From: Treponema sp.
GTDB taxonomy: Bacteria > Spirochaetota > Spirochaetia > Treponematales > Treponemataceae
DNA length: 64,000 bases
NCBI GenBank assembly: GCA_017525605.1
Contig: JAFXSM010000030.1
Span: forward strand, 124,001 to 188,000
Direction of reading: 5' to 3'
Shown here: positions 1-11,500 of the stretch, piece after piece
Layout: every line of letters starts with the position of its first letter
How positions within the stretch are numbered: the stretch's first letter is position 1
Notes under the pieces: generated by a model
Told to the model about the DNA's origin: nothing
The model's database searches: none
What the model saw: only the letters and a program-made list of their open reading frames with translations
Position numbers and translations under genes: made by a program

Positions 1-131
1 AAGAAAATTCTTCCCATATAGGTCTAAAAAATGTTAAAAATCGTATAGAATCTTTATGTAACGGAAAAATGAAAATTGAAAGCGAAATCGGAGTCGGAAC
101 GAAAATCACAATCCGCATTCCGAAAAAGTAG
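1..131 (+). CDS. Sensor histidine kinase, C-terminal end only (5' cut by window edge)
   Basis: Only the last 42 codons are present, ending at the TAG at 129-131. They read as the end of a HATPase_c domain: a G2-box-like HIGLKNVKNRIESL followed by IESEIGVGTKITIRIPKK, the usual final strand of sensor kinases. The GLKNV..RI form resembles the LytS/YehU-type kinase family. The following response regulator starts 40 nt downstream on the same strand, so the two form a two-component pair. The sensor input domain lies outside the window, so the signal cannot be predicted. Confidence 0.75.
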   Translation, partial: ENSSHIGLKNVKNRIESLCNGKMKIESEIGVGTKITIRIPKK

Positions 132-171
132 TTACAAAAAATTTTTGCAATATTTTTCAAGGAGAGTAAAT

Positions 172-957
172 ATGAATTTGCTTTGTGTTGATGATGAACC
201 TTTGATTTTGGAGGACCTCGTTTCTGTCTGCCGCGAAATCGATTCAGTATGTTCCGTCGAGAGCTTCACGAAAGTTTCCGACGCGATAAATTTCGTGAAG
301 GACGGCGCGAACGAAATCGACGTTGCAATCCTCGATATCGACATGCCTGAGATGAACGGTCTTGACCTTGCAAAAAAACTCAAGGAAATCAGGCCGAGAA
401 TCGAAATAATTTTTCTGAGCGGATTCTCTGAATTCGCGGTCGATGCGTTCAAGGTTCGTGCGAGCGGATATCTTCTCAAGCCTGTGAACAAGGAGAGCCT
501 TGAGGAAGAGCTTACTGTGATTGCAAAGCACGAGAATTTCGGCGTTTTCGTCCGCACATTCGGAAATTTCGATTTGATTGTGAACGGCAAGAACGTGAAT
601 TTCAAATGGTCAAAGTCGAAGGAGCTTTTCGCGTACCTCGTTGACAGAAGGGGAGCGAGCGTTTCAAGAAAGGAGCTTGCGGCCGTGATTTTCATGGACA
701 AGGAATACACGAGGAGCAACCAGGTTTACATAACGAGAATCGTGCAGAACCTTGAGGAGACTCTTTCCGAGTACGGCGTTGAGAAGATTTTCGTGCGCGG
801 CGAGAATTCGTATTCCGTTGACGTGACGAAATTCAACTGCGACGTGTACGATTATCTTGACGGCGACGAGAGCGCGAAGATGAAATTCAACGGCGAGTAT
901 CTTTCTCAGTACAGCTGGGCAGAGGGAAAGGCAGAGATGCTTTCTTCTTTCTCGTGA
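172..957 (+). CDS. Response regulator with C-terminal winged-helix-like DNA-binding domain
   Basis: 261 aa. Residues 1-115 are a receiver domain: acidic pair in LCVDDEP, phosphoacceptor Asp in AILDIDMPEMNG, and the conserved Lys in GYLLKPV. Residues ~130-225 carry a trans_reg_C/SARP-like domain (FGNFDLIVNG...SKELFAYLVDRRG) as found in response regulators of spirochaetes and Firmicutes. The ATG at 172 is chosen because it follows a clear AAGGAGAG; the open frame extends upstream to 76, but those residues lie in the kinase gene and have no domain content. It is co-transcribed with the upstream kinase. The target genes are unknown. Receiver assignment is firm; the DNA-binding fold is an inference from sequence pattern. 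Confidence 0.88.
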   Translation: MNLLCVDDEPLILEDLVSVCREIDSVCSVESFTKVSDAINFVKDGANEIDVAILDIDMPEMNGLDLAKKLKEIRPRIEIIFLSGFSEFAVDAFKVRASGYLLKPVNKESLEEELTVIAKHENFGVFVRTFGNFDLIVNGKNVNFKWSKSKELFAYLVDRRGASVSRKELAAVIFMDKEYTRSNQVYITRIVQNLEETLSEYGVEKIFVRGENSYSVDVTKFNCDVYDYLDGDESAKMKFNGEYLSQYSWAEGKAEMLSSFS

Positions 958-1073
958 CTTGTTGAAATTATTGATAAAAATACAAAAATTTTATAAAAAA
1001 AGCGAAAATTGACACACACAGATTAACTGCAATGTTTTAATCTGTAGTCACAGCAATAAAAAAACAAGCTTTT

Positions 1074-1123
1074 CCGATTCGGTTCATAAACTCTCTCTCC
1101 GATGCTCCGAATCGGTTTTTTTT
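1074..1123 (+). terminator. Rho-independent terminator
   Basis: Nine-bp perfect stem CCGATTCGG (1074-1082) / CCGAATCGG (1107-1115) with a 24-nt loop, followed by eight T residues. It points to the plus strand, about 117 nt after the response regulator stop. The 958-1149 gap holds no gene; it also has a TTGACA at 1011-1016 and a 7-bp inverted repeat (CAGATTA 1019-1025 / TAATCTG 1038-1044). Confidence 0.65.
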
Positions 1124-1149
1124 GTCCTGTTCAAATTTTCATTCGTTTT

Positions 1150-2196
1150 TCATTCGTTTTTCGAAGAGAAATACGCAAGTGAAAATCCCAGTGCGAGCGC
1201 GGCAACTGAAATCAGCATTACGGCAATTTCTCCGACCCCCGGGAAGATTATCACGACGGAGCCGACGATGAGTCCGAGAATCGCCGCGTAAGTGTGCGAC
1301 GGAATTTTTTCCATGAGGAAGCGGACGAGCGATGCCCCGAAAATTATCCCTACGAGCGCGCCGAGTGCGAACGGCAAAAGAAAAAGAACATCAAGACGGG
1401 CGACTGCAGAAATTATAGTTCCGTACATTCCGAGCGCGAGAATCAGGAACGAGCCTGAAATGCCTGGAATAATCATTGCGATTGCGGCAGCGACACCTGC
1501 GACGAACAAAAGCGCGATTGTGGAGACCGTCATTCTGCCGTCGTTTTCTTCCGCCAAATTCCCTTCCGAAAGTTCAAGGTTGAAAGCGTCGTTTCCGTTC
1601 TGCGCTGCTTGTGCTGGTTGTTCCGTTTGTGCGGTGATTGCCTCCGTGATTTTTTCCGGTTGCGGCTCCGATTTTGCCTTTGCGACAGATTCTGTTTTCT
1701 GCTTCATCGCATTGCTTTTTTCGGCAGCCTTTCTTGCGTCGATGTCGCCGCCAAAAAATTTCATCGAAAGAACCATCAATAATCCGATTAGGAAAGCGAA
1801 TTTCAGAAGCACCTTTCTTTTTTTCGATTCGGTCGTGTTTTCTTCTTTTGCGCCTTCCGCATTTTCCGATTGTTGCTGAGAAGATTTCATCTTGCGCAGA
1901 ATGAGCGGAATCGAACCCAAAATGAGTCCGATGAAAAAATACGTCGTCGGAATCTGATATTTTGCGAGCAGAATCGTTATGACTTTGCTGAATCCGAGAA
2001 CTCCGACACACATTCCGATTGCGAGCGGAAGCCAGAATTTCCATGCGCAAAAAATTTTTTTCAAATCAGGCGAGATAAGGTCGATTATCCTGTCGTACAC
2101 GTTGAAGACGACAGCCATTGTTCCGCCTGACACACCTGGAATCACGTTCGCGACTCCGAGCGCAATTCCTTTAAAAATCAATTTTATAAATTCCAT
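1150..2196 (-). CDS. DUF368 family polytopic membrane protein
   Basis: 348 aa. The N-terminus FKGIALGVANVIPGVSGGTMAVVF and the second copy AMIIPGISGSFLILALGMY are the signature of the DUF368 family, which has two repeated halves with conserved PG(V/I)SG loops. About eight to ten hydrophobic segments are visible. The family is implicated in flippase or export-type roles for undecaprenyl-linked or polyprenyl lipids in other bacteria; no role is proven by this sequence. Unusually, a hydrophilic insert rich in Ala, Glu, Lys and Gln (roughly residues 110-225, broken by one membrane segment) separates the halves. The ATG at 2196 is chosen because the conserved region begins there and a TATAAT (reverse, 2209-2204) lies exactly 7 nt upstream with no Shine-Dalgarno. 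Divergent to the gene at 2219. Confidence 0.85.
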   Translation of the reverse strand: MEFIKLIFKGIALGVANVIPGVSGGTMAVVFNVYDRIIDLISPDLKKIFCAWKFWLPLAIGMCVGVLGFSKVITILLAKYQIPTTYFFIGLILGSIPLILRKMKSSQQQSENAEGAKEENTTESKKRKVLLKFAFLIGLLMVLSMKFFGGDIDARKAAEKSNAMKQKTESVAKAKSEPQPEKITEAITAQTEQPAQAAQNGNDAFNLELSEGNLAEENDGRMTVSTIALLFVAGVAAAIAMIIPGISGSFLILALGMYGTIISAVARLDVLFLLPFALGALVGIIFGASLVRFLMEKIPSHTYAAILGLIVGSVVIIFPGVGEIAVMLISVAALALGFSLAYFSSKNE

Positions 2197-2203
2197 AAGC
2201 TGA

Positions 2204-2211
2204 ATTATAAT
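2204..2211. promoter_or_regulatory. Palindromic bidirectional -10 box serving two divergent genes
   Basis: ATTATAAT reads TATAAT on both strands (minus 2209-2204, plus 2206-2211). On each side the gap to the ATG is exactly 7 nt (minus gene ATG at 2196, plus gene ATG at 2219). Transcription normally begins 6-8 nt after a -10 box, so both mRNAs would start at or next to their start codons. Neither side has a convincing -35 or a ribosome binding site. Confidence 0.55.
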
Positions 2212-2218
2212 GATTTTT

Positions 2219-2524
2219 ATGGATTTAAAAACTGTATGCATGTGCATTTGTCGCACTGCAGTGAATACGGTCGGGGAATGTAAATCTCCAATTGCTTACA
2301 TAAATGTGCGCGTCGGAAAAAAATTCAGTTTTTCGGACGCAGAATTTCTCGAAGCGTTCAACAGCATGAAGTGGGATACCGCCGTCTCGACTGCCGACTT
2401 GGGCATCGTGCACGACGAGAATCTTGATTGCGCGGTGAAAGTCGAGAAAGTCTCTGATTTCTTTGACGAAGACGGAAAATGCAACGTGTTCGAAGTCCCG
2501 GAGGACAAGTCCGTCATAATGTAG
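2219..2524 (+). CDS. Small acidic hypothetical protein
   Basis: 101 aa, not recognised. The C-terminal two thirds are acidic and look like a normal folded protein (KKFSFSDAEFLEAFNSMKWD ... EVPEDKSVIM); the N-terminus has three Cys in a short stretch (CMCICR) and another at GEC. There is no signal peptide or membrane segment. Codon use matches neighbouring genes. The start at 2219 is preferred over the upstream ATG at 2210 because TATAAT ends 7 nt before it, matching the leaderless arrangement of other genes here. The next gene begins 40 nt downstream. No function is proposed. Confidence 0.55.
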   Translation: MDLKTVCMCICRTAVNTVGECKSPIAYINVRVGKKFSFSDAEFLEAFNSMKWDTAVSTADLGIVHDENLDCAVKVEKVSDFFDEDGKCNVFEVPEDKSVIM

Positions 2525-2564
2525 TTCCGTTCGTCAGATTTTCTTTTTTGCCGAAAATGTAAAG

Positions 2565-5500
2565 ATGAAGTTTTTTGAATTTGATGAATCGAAGCTTGTT
2601 AAGACGGCTGTAAAATATTCGCTTTTCTTTTTTCTCTTTCTTTTCCTCGGAACTTTTCATGCTTTCGCAAGCACATATCTTTGGACTGGCAGCGGCGACG
2701 GCACTTCATGGACGGACATTGCAAACTGGTCTTCCTCTGACGGCGGAACTTCATATCCCGGCACGGATTCTTCCGATGTCGCCAATATAAACATTCAGTC
2801 TTCGATAACGCTCACTTCTGACATTACGATTGCAAAACTTGAGCTTCCCGCAATTGCTTCTGATTCATATTCCGTGACGATTTCGGGGAGCTACACTTTA
2901 ACTGCGACAACAATAGAAACATCTCGTGCGACTTTAGAGACTACTGATACGAGTTTGCTTACCCTTGATTGCGACGTTACCGCAGATACGATGATTATGC
3001 ATTCAGGCGCATCAATCACGCTAAACGGAACTTGCAACATAACTAATGTCGTGAACTGGGGAAATGCTTCTACAACGCTGACTGTAAACGGCTCTCTCAC
3101 TTCAACCTCTATCGATTTGAATACGTCATCTGCTTTGACGCTCGTGGTTTCTTCAACAGGAACTGTCACTACCGGAACTCTCGTCGGCGCGGCTAATTCA
3201 GTCGTTGACAACGGCACGATAATCACGACAAGCGCGGTTGCTGCCAACATCCTTGATACAAGTTCATCTCACGCAATTTATTCGGACGCTGCAACTTACG
3301 TTTACTGGACTGGCGCAAACGGAACAGATGCCTCTGACGACGACAACTGGACATTGGCTCAATCGAGCTGGGAAACGAAAACTGTATATATCGGTTTCAG
3401 CGCAAATAATCCTGTTCTTTCGTCCGGGACGCTCTCTGCTACGATTTTGAAAATTATCGACGGCGCAACATTGACTATTGAAAGCGGCGCAATCGTTGAG
3501 GGCATATCTTCTCTTACTGTCGATGAAAATTCCGAAATCAGCGGCGCGGGCATGATTTCGGCTGGAGCTCTGAAAAGCGAAAAATCAATCTCCGCTTCGT
3601 CAATTGCTGTTTCGGGAACGTCGTTGCTTGCGGGAACGATTGACACTAGCTCGGCTTCAAGCGGAACTTCGCAGACGTACATGGGGGCAGTCACTCTCAC
3701 AGGCGACCTGCGCATAAAAAGCGGAGCGAGCGACGTGCTATTTTCCGGCAAAGTGAATGCACAGACTTCCGCAGCACCGTCGCTTACAATTGAAAACACG
3801 GGGCTTGTCACTTTCGAGGATTCTGTGGGAACTGACGGCGCGCTCAGTGAATTTTCATGCGGAAGCGGCGGGATAACCTTGTTGGGCACGCTTAAAACGG
3901 CAAGTAACATAGAAATAACGACAAGCAGCGACATAACTTTGTCGAATCCGCTTAAAACGACCGACGGCGACATTTCTTTGAATGCAAATGGAACTAGCGG
4001 AAAAATCATTCTGAATTACGAGTCGTCAAATTTGGACGTGGTGATAGATACAGATAGTTTTGGTTCTGTGAGTTTTGATAGCCCCGTAGTTCTTTCGAAA
4101 AACACTTACATAGAAGCTGTCGGCGGCGTTGATTTTAATTCGACTGTCGATGGCGGATATACGCTCGGATTCACGCACTTTTCGCCTGTCAGTTTCAATG
4201 CCGATGTCGGAAGTTCCACGAAAATTGCAGGGCTTGATTCAATGGGACCTGTTTATTTTGCTTCTAATGCTTCAATAAAAACGAGCGGAACAGCTGGCTT
4301 TTATGCTGGATTAGTATCTGGTTCTCCGCTCAAACTTACTGGAAATGCAATAATCAATGGTTCTAACACGCTTTCTGATGTCGAAATAGACAATTCCTCT
4401 TTTGGCTCTGCTTCCAGCATCAAATTCGAAGGCGGAGAGACGCAGACAATCGGAACATTCAGCGTGAAAGGTTCAAGCGGAAATGTCGTGACGCTTGATT
4501 CGACAGATTCTTCCGTCTGGAAAGCGAATTTTACAACCTCGCCTATGAATTCTTCGTTCGAATATGCCGAAGTGAAAAATTCGAAATGCGAAACTACGCT
4601 TTCTCTTTACAGCGATTCCGCGACGATTGCGGACGGCGGCAACACAACGAACTGGTTCACAACGAAATTCTACTGGCTCGGAAAGAACAGCACTTCATGG
4701 CTCAACGCTGCCGGCGAAAACTGGGCGATAGACGAGGACGGGGCGAATCTTCTTCCTGCCGATTCTTTTCCTCCGTACACTGGCGGAACTTCGGAAATAA
4801 TAATCTGCGACAATGCCGTGAACGAGCTTGATATCTCGGATTACACTTCGGACGTTGTAATATCAACTCTCACAGTCGGCTCTTCCTCTTCCGACAGCAC
4901 AAACGAAAAGCCCTGCGTTGTTTTGAAAGACGGAAACATTGTCTGCTCTTCCACGGATTCGACAGCCGATTTGTTCGTCAATCACGGATATGTGAAATTC
5001 ACAGGGAGCGGACGAATTAAAGATTCCTCTGCTGAGATGATAATGGACAATGAGAACGGAACTGTCATTTACTCTGGCGGAGCGACCGTTACTGATTTTA
5101 ATACCACCGATTACACTGTTGCCGATTACAACAATCTTGAAATCGAAAATGCAAAAATCGGTTCGAACATAAAAGCGGGCGGAACGTTCACTGTCGTTTC
5201 TGGCGGAACGCTTGAAATGCTTGCAGGCGGAATTACAAACAGCGATATCACGAATGAGGGAACTATCGTTTGTTCGGGAAGTTGTGCATTTTGGGAAAAA
5301 ATCACGAACAACGGAACAATCGAATGCAATCGTTCAGTTTTGATTTACGACATCGACGACAACGGAATTTGGACTTTCGGCAGTGGTGGAACGATTGTTT
5401 TTGCGGATTCTGGTGTTGATGTCACTTTCGACGCGGAAGATTCAGATTCTTCGAATGAGTATGTGCTCGACTTGTCGAACATGACGACGGACAATCTTAC

Positions 5501-8500
5501 ATTCACTGGCCGCTCCGACAAATCGAAAATCAGCTCGCTCACGGACGGCACAAGAAGCGGCGAATGCATTTTTTCAAACGTGCAGTTCCTTTCGGACACA
5601 ACATTCAAAGGAAAAACGACAAGCACCAGCGGAACGGTTGCGCTTGCTTCTGGAGCGACAATTGAAAATGCCGGAAGCGGCGCAGTTTCATTCGCGAATC
5701 TTGAGATTCCTTCTGGCGGAACTTTGACAAACAGCTCGAGCGGAACATTCTCTGTGACGGCGATGACACTTGGCGGAACTGTGTCACTGAACGGTGGAGA
5801 TTCGGATTCGTATTTGGTTACTGTAAATTCGATATCAAAAGAATCATCTGTAACGGCATTTAATATTGAAACGACAGGATATGTGAAAATAGGTTCTGCA
5901 ACTGATGCGAATTATCTTACTATCGGTGGCACTTCCGTTTCTGGTGGTCTTACGCTAACTGATGATTTTACGGCATCTTCCATCACTATTGGTTCTGATA
6001 ATTATCTTGCAGGTGCTTCGGGAAAAACAATCTGCGTGAAATCTTATTGGACAGATATGGATGATACTTCGGATGATAATTTCATTCACAACAATTCAAT
6101 TGTAAAAATTCCGTCTGATTGTGAAGATACAATTTCTTTCTCTGGAAATTCTAAATTCTATCAATTAATAGCTGAAAACCTCGGCGGAAAAACGATAGAT
6201 TTCATGGGCGATTTTTCCGTTGATGATACTTTGACTCTTACAGGTACTTCGCCAAGTTCCCCTTTGAAAATCGACGGAACTGGTTCTATCACGCTTTCTT
6301 CTTCGCAGGACAACGGCGAATTCCTTGAGGTCGGCGAAAACGTGACGATTGGAGTCGACCTGAACGACGGAAGCGAGGCGAGTATCACTTACACGGCATG
6401 GAATTCATTTCCGACTGGCGCAATTCCTTACGGCTGGCTTTTTAATCTCGACTATTATTGGACGGGAGACGCTTCTTCCGACTGGCAGAATGCCGGAAAC
6501 TGGATTTTGCAAGGGAAGGGCGGCGGCTATGTTGCTTCTGTCAATTATCCTGGCGACGTTTCATCGAATGTTTCAAAATACTGCAAAGCCTTTGTTCTTA
6601 AAACGAACCCGAGCACGTCTTCCGATGTTCCGAGGTTTCCAGTTCTTTCTGACGACATTCACCTTTCTTCGCTCACGGTCGGCGCGGATTCAAAATTGCA
6701 TTTGGACTCGTACGGAATGGAATTAGTCGATGCGTTCTCGAATTCGGGCGACATTTATCTTTATGGAACTCAGCTTTCTTCGGCTGCACCGACAATCGTA
6801 ATGCCGACTTCGGCTTCGACTTCGGCTGTAACTGAAAACGGAACATGGAGATTTTTCGGCGGTTCGACCGGAACTGGCACTGTCTGCAATATCGAAAATC
6901 ATTCGTTCAAGAACGTAGTAATAGAAGGTAGCGGAAAACTCGGCGCGGAACTTGAATGCGAAAAACTCACATTCGAAAAGGACAGCGCGACATCTTTAGG
7001 AGTAACACTGACTGCTTCCGACGATTCTGTAGTGAAAGCCGATTCGGTGGAGCTCGATTTGGATTCTTCTTCTCTCGCTGCAAAAATCGACGTGCAGAAA
7101 ACACTCTCCATTCAGCCTTCCTCTGCTTCCGTTTGCAATGTCAGCGGAAAGGGCACTTTCTTGGTCGCAGGCGGAACTGGCGGAGAATTGGCAACGCTGA
7201 ATGCGACAATCGCGCTCGACACGACCGACGGAAAATTCGAAAGCACCTGCGAAACTCTCAATCTTCGCTCGTCTTCCGCAATTTCTGTTACGGCGGCGGA
7301 AATCAAACTTGCGAACAAGAAAGTCACGATAAACAAACAATCGACATTCAATGCACTAACAACGCTCGGCGACGGAACAAATGCGTTCACGCTTTCGGGT
7401 GACGACGGCAGCGAATACGCAATCGATTTTAAAGGCGACGTTGTTCTCTCTTCGGCGACTTCGATAAACGCAAAGCCCACATTCGGAAGCGATAGTTCAA
7501 ATTCAGTAACGGGAAATTCAACTTCTATAAACTTTTCGGTTAGCGGAGAGTGCGTTTTCAATGCGGCGAGCGTTACTACAGGCGGAAGCCAGACGTATTC
7601 GGGAACTGTGCAGAGCGCAAACGATTTTTTGTTCAAAAGCGGATCTTCTTCTATAAGTTTTGCTTCTCCCCTCACGGCTTCGGCGGCTGTTACTTTCAAT
7701 GTTGCGTCCACGAAAACTGTCTCGTTCGGGGCTAGCGCGGATTTCTCGCAGACGGACAAAGCGGAATATTTCACTGTTGAATCTGGAACTGTGAACGTTG
7801 GCATCGGAAAATTCGATGCGGGAATATTGAGAACTGAAAGTGGCACTTCGTTCGTCCAAAGCGGAATCAACACGAGCGACGGAACTTCGGCAGGAAGCGA
7901 AAATATTCAGTCGGTCTACGGAATCGAAAACGAGGGAAGCTGCGCATGGGATTCGACCGAGAAAGGCGGAACTCTTTCGCTTTCGGGCTCGGTCACGGGA
8001 ACGAATGCCGCAAATGTTGCGTTCAACAAGAAAAACGTTACGATTCGTGCGGACGGAACTTTCTCCGGCATTTTCTACGATTTGAACATTCCTTCGGGGC
8101 GCAGCGTCACAAACGGAAGCGGAATCGTCGTTAGAAGAAATCTCACTGTCGCGGGAACTTACACTCACAACGGTCAGACTCTCACGCTCGGCGGAATTGC
8201 GGTCGGTGCAAAAACATATTCGAGCGAAACGGGAACAATCAGAGATTCCTCTTCGTCATTATTCGGCGATGTTGTCGTGAACGCTCTCGGAAATTCTATC
8301 GCGTCAAAAACATTCGCATCTGATTTTGGCGCAAGCACAATCGATTTCGACTCGACGAACCCTATTGAAAAACTCATTTTCGGCGGTTCGTCTGTCTCTT
8401 CTGTCATATTCGGAATTTCCTCGTCGTATTCGGTTCCTTCGCTCACAAAAGTCATTCTCGCTTCGGAAACTGCATGTGTTTCAGGCACAAACACAATCAC

Positions 8501-11500
8501 ATTCGAGTCTCCGATTGATTCTGATTCAGCTTCGTCTTCAAACTTCGGAATGCAAATCGGAAACAGCTCGAACGAAACGAGCGTCGTGTTCTCTGGAATT
8601 GTCGGCGGAACAACGGAAGTCGGAAAAATCGAAGCGTTCGGCGACGCTCAGGTGAATGCGGACGTTCATTCGGCGGACGAAATAACGATGCACAAAACTG
8701 TCACATTCGATTCCGGCTGCGCGAATTTCGTTTCTGCCGGAAACCAATATTTTTACGGCGACGTGAGCGGAAATTCAGCGGTTGCGATTGAAGCGTCATC
8801 TTCAACTTCGAAAATCGAATTTTTCTTTGTGAATTATGCGGCTTCTTCTTCGCAAACTCTTAGTGCGGACGGCGGAATTTTCATTTATTTGGACGACTCA
8901 AAAACTTGGAGCGGCGACTTCACTTTTGAAAGCCCGCTTGCGATTTTCGGCCCGTCATACAGTGCAGACGACCCGCGTTACAGCGGAAGCGACACAAGGT
9001 TCGAAATGTTCCTGCACGGCTCGTACACGCCGAGCGGAACTTCCGCAACTCTTTCGGGCGGCTCTTTCACCTGCGATTCCGATTTTTACGTCAACGGCGC
9101 GGATTTGTCGGGAATTTCGATTGCTCTTTGCGACAATTCATCTTCCTCTCCGGTCTTCAATTCAACTTCCTCTGCAACTTCGACCCAGTGGGGAAAGCCG
9201 TATGCGGTCGCGTTCAACTGCGCGCTAGGCAACGTGAGCGTTTCTGGAAGCTATCTTGCGGCGGCGGAAAATGCGCAGAACTGCACGGATTCAAGCGGAA
9301 ACACGAACGTGAATTTCGACGTGCCGAAAATCGTGAGCGCGTATTCAGTTTACGACGACGTGATTTGCATCGAGTTCAACATGCCGATTGAGAATTCGAA
9401 CGACGAAATCAGAAAAACGGTGAAAACACTCTCGTCGTCTTCGGTCGAGAACGGCGGAATCTGGTACAGCGGAAAATCGCTCAGAATCGGAAGCGACGTT
9501 TACACGGACGCAGACTGCACGTCGCTTCTTGCTTCCGACACCGACCTTGTCGGAACTTCAGGCGGAAATCCGAAAATCTACATAAAAACTTCGGCGGAAA
9601 AATGGAACACCGACGCAACTGCTTCTTCTTCCGGTTTCTCTGAATCAACTGACAGAAGCGGAATTCCACATTCGGTCACGACAGATTTGTCGATGAGCGA
9701 AGGAATGTTCTACGCGGCGGAAGGTCACACGATGAGCCGCAATTATGGAACGAACCTCGAAAAGGATTCTTCCGCTAGCTATTCTTCCGCTGAAAGCTAT
9801 AACGACACGGAAGACCACTGCAAAGCCGTTTTGGTTGGTGTCGGAATCGGGCAGGAGCTTCATTCGGACGGAACGGAGCAGGAATTTTTCGACTCGCACA
9901 ACTTCATCGAATTCGTCTATTCAGAACCAGTCGATATCGGAGACCTTCCGCACGATGCTGGCGACGTGAATGTTCAGACTTCATCTTCGTTCGCTTCTGC
10001 AGCTTCTCACGGAGGCGCAATCGTAAACGGAACGAGCGGATTCACTGTGACCGGCTTTGCTGGAATCGAAAACGGAAAAGTGAGCGCGGGCATAAAAACT
10101 TCGGACGGAAACGGCGGCTGGAGCGGCGCAATCGACGAAGCAAAACCGCACGCGCTTTACAGAAAGTTCTCGCTCACGGCTGGCGAAGAAAGCACTGTCC
10201 AGCAATGCAGAATAAGGTTGTCTGTCGCGGGCTACGTTGACGAGGCTAACCCAATCGACGGCTACAACAATTACCTCGGCTACATCGAAAGCGCAGTTTC
10301 GCCAAGCGGAAACATCACGCGGCTTTCAAACGATTTTATAACCGACCTTGCAGTTGACGTTGACGGAAATGCTCTTAAAAACGGAACTGACGGAGTGAGC
10401 ACGAGCGTTCACCCGTTGCCGGCACTTGTCGTGAACGGAATGCCAGACGCGTCTTCTTCTGTCTCGTTTGAAAGTTCAGATTCGACTCTCTATTCTTCGT
10501 GGGACGTTAGCGCGCCTGTGTTCGCACTTTACGTTGACGGAAGCGAAAATCTCTTCTCGGATTCGGACAGCGACTCGAAAATGTACGAGATAATCGGTAT
10601 GACGAATTCAAGAAGCGCGACATATCTCTACAACGTCGAACTGCACCTTCACGACAACGCGCGTTCGGTCTATTCCGATTCCGGATTCTCATGGCTTACG
10701 AGAACGGGCTGGCAGGAGTCAGGCACAACTGTCGTCACGGCTCCTGAATATTCGGGCGGCTCAAGGATGTTCGTCACGCAGTCGAATGTCTCTTCTGCAA
10801 ACGCAACTTCGGGCGGAATCAGAAAGTCGAGCCTTGACGGAGCTTCTTCTGCGTTCACTTACAAAAGCGTTGTCGGAACTGCAATTTCGGAAGAAAAGTC
10901 ATTCAACACGACTGGAATTTCTCAGAGCGTTCTTAGAAATCTCTTTTTCGAGGAAGGAGATGCTTCTGCGACCACAAAGGACGACGGAAGCTACATCGCA
11001 ATTCCGCTCTGCACCGAGGACCAGAACGGACACCTTTCGCTAAGGACGAAATTCATCGTCTACTACAAACCCGGAACTGCCGACGACCCGAAATCTTTCA
11101 TAACGGATTTGGCAGGAAACAGGCTCGTTATGACTGACGACGGCTCCGATATGAAGACGATGCAGTCAGTCGATATCGCTCCTCCGAACTTCACGCTCAC
11201 TCTTGCGCCAATCGGTCACGACAAAATCGACATGGTTTTCTCGAAAGAAATTTATTTCGGCGGAAAATCACTTGCGACGCTCAAAGAGGAGGGCGGACTC
11301 GACAGCGCGATGGAGTCAATCAGGCAGAACATGAAGATTTCAGGAAATGCCGATTTCACGATTGAGAAACTTGAATTCGGCGGAAGCAGCGGTGACTACA
11401 CGGAATTTATAGCCACGCTCGACAGGGAGGTTTCTCTTGATGACATTCCTGGAACGTACATTGAGCTTGACAACTCGGACATTGCGGAAATCAGCGGATA

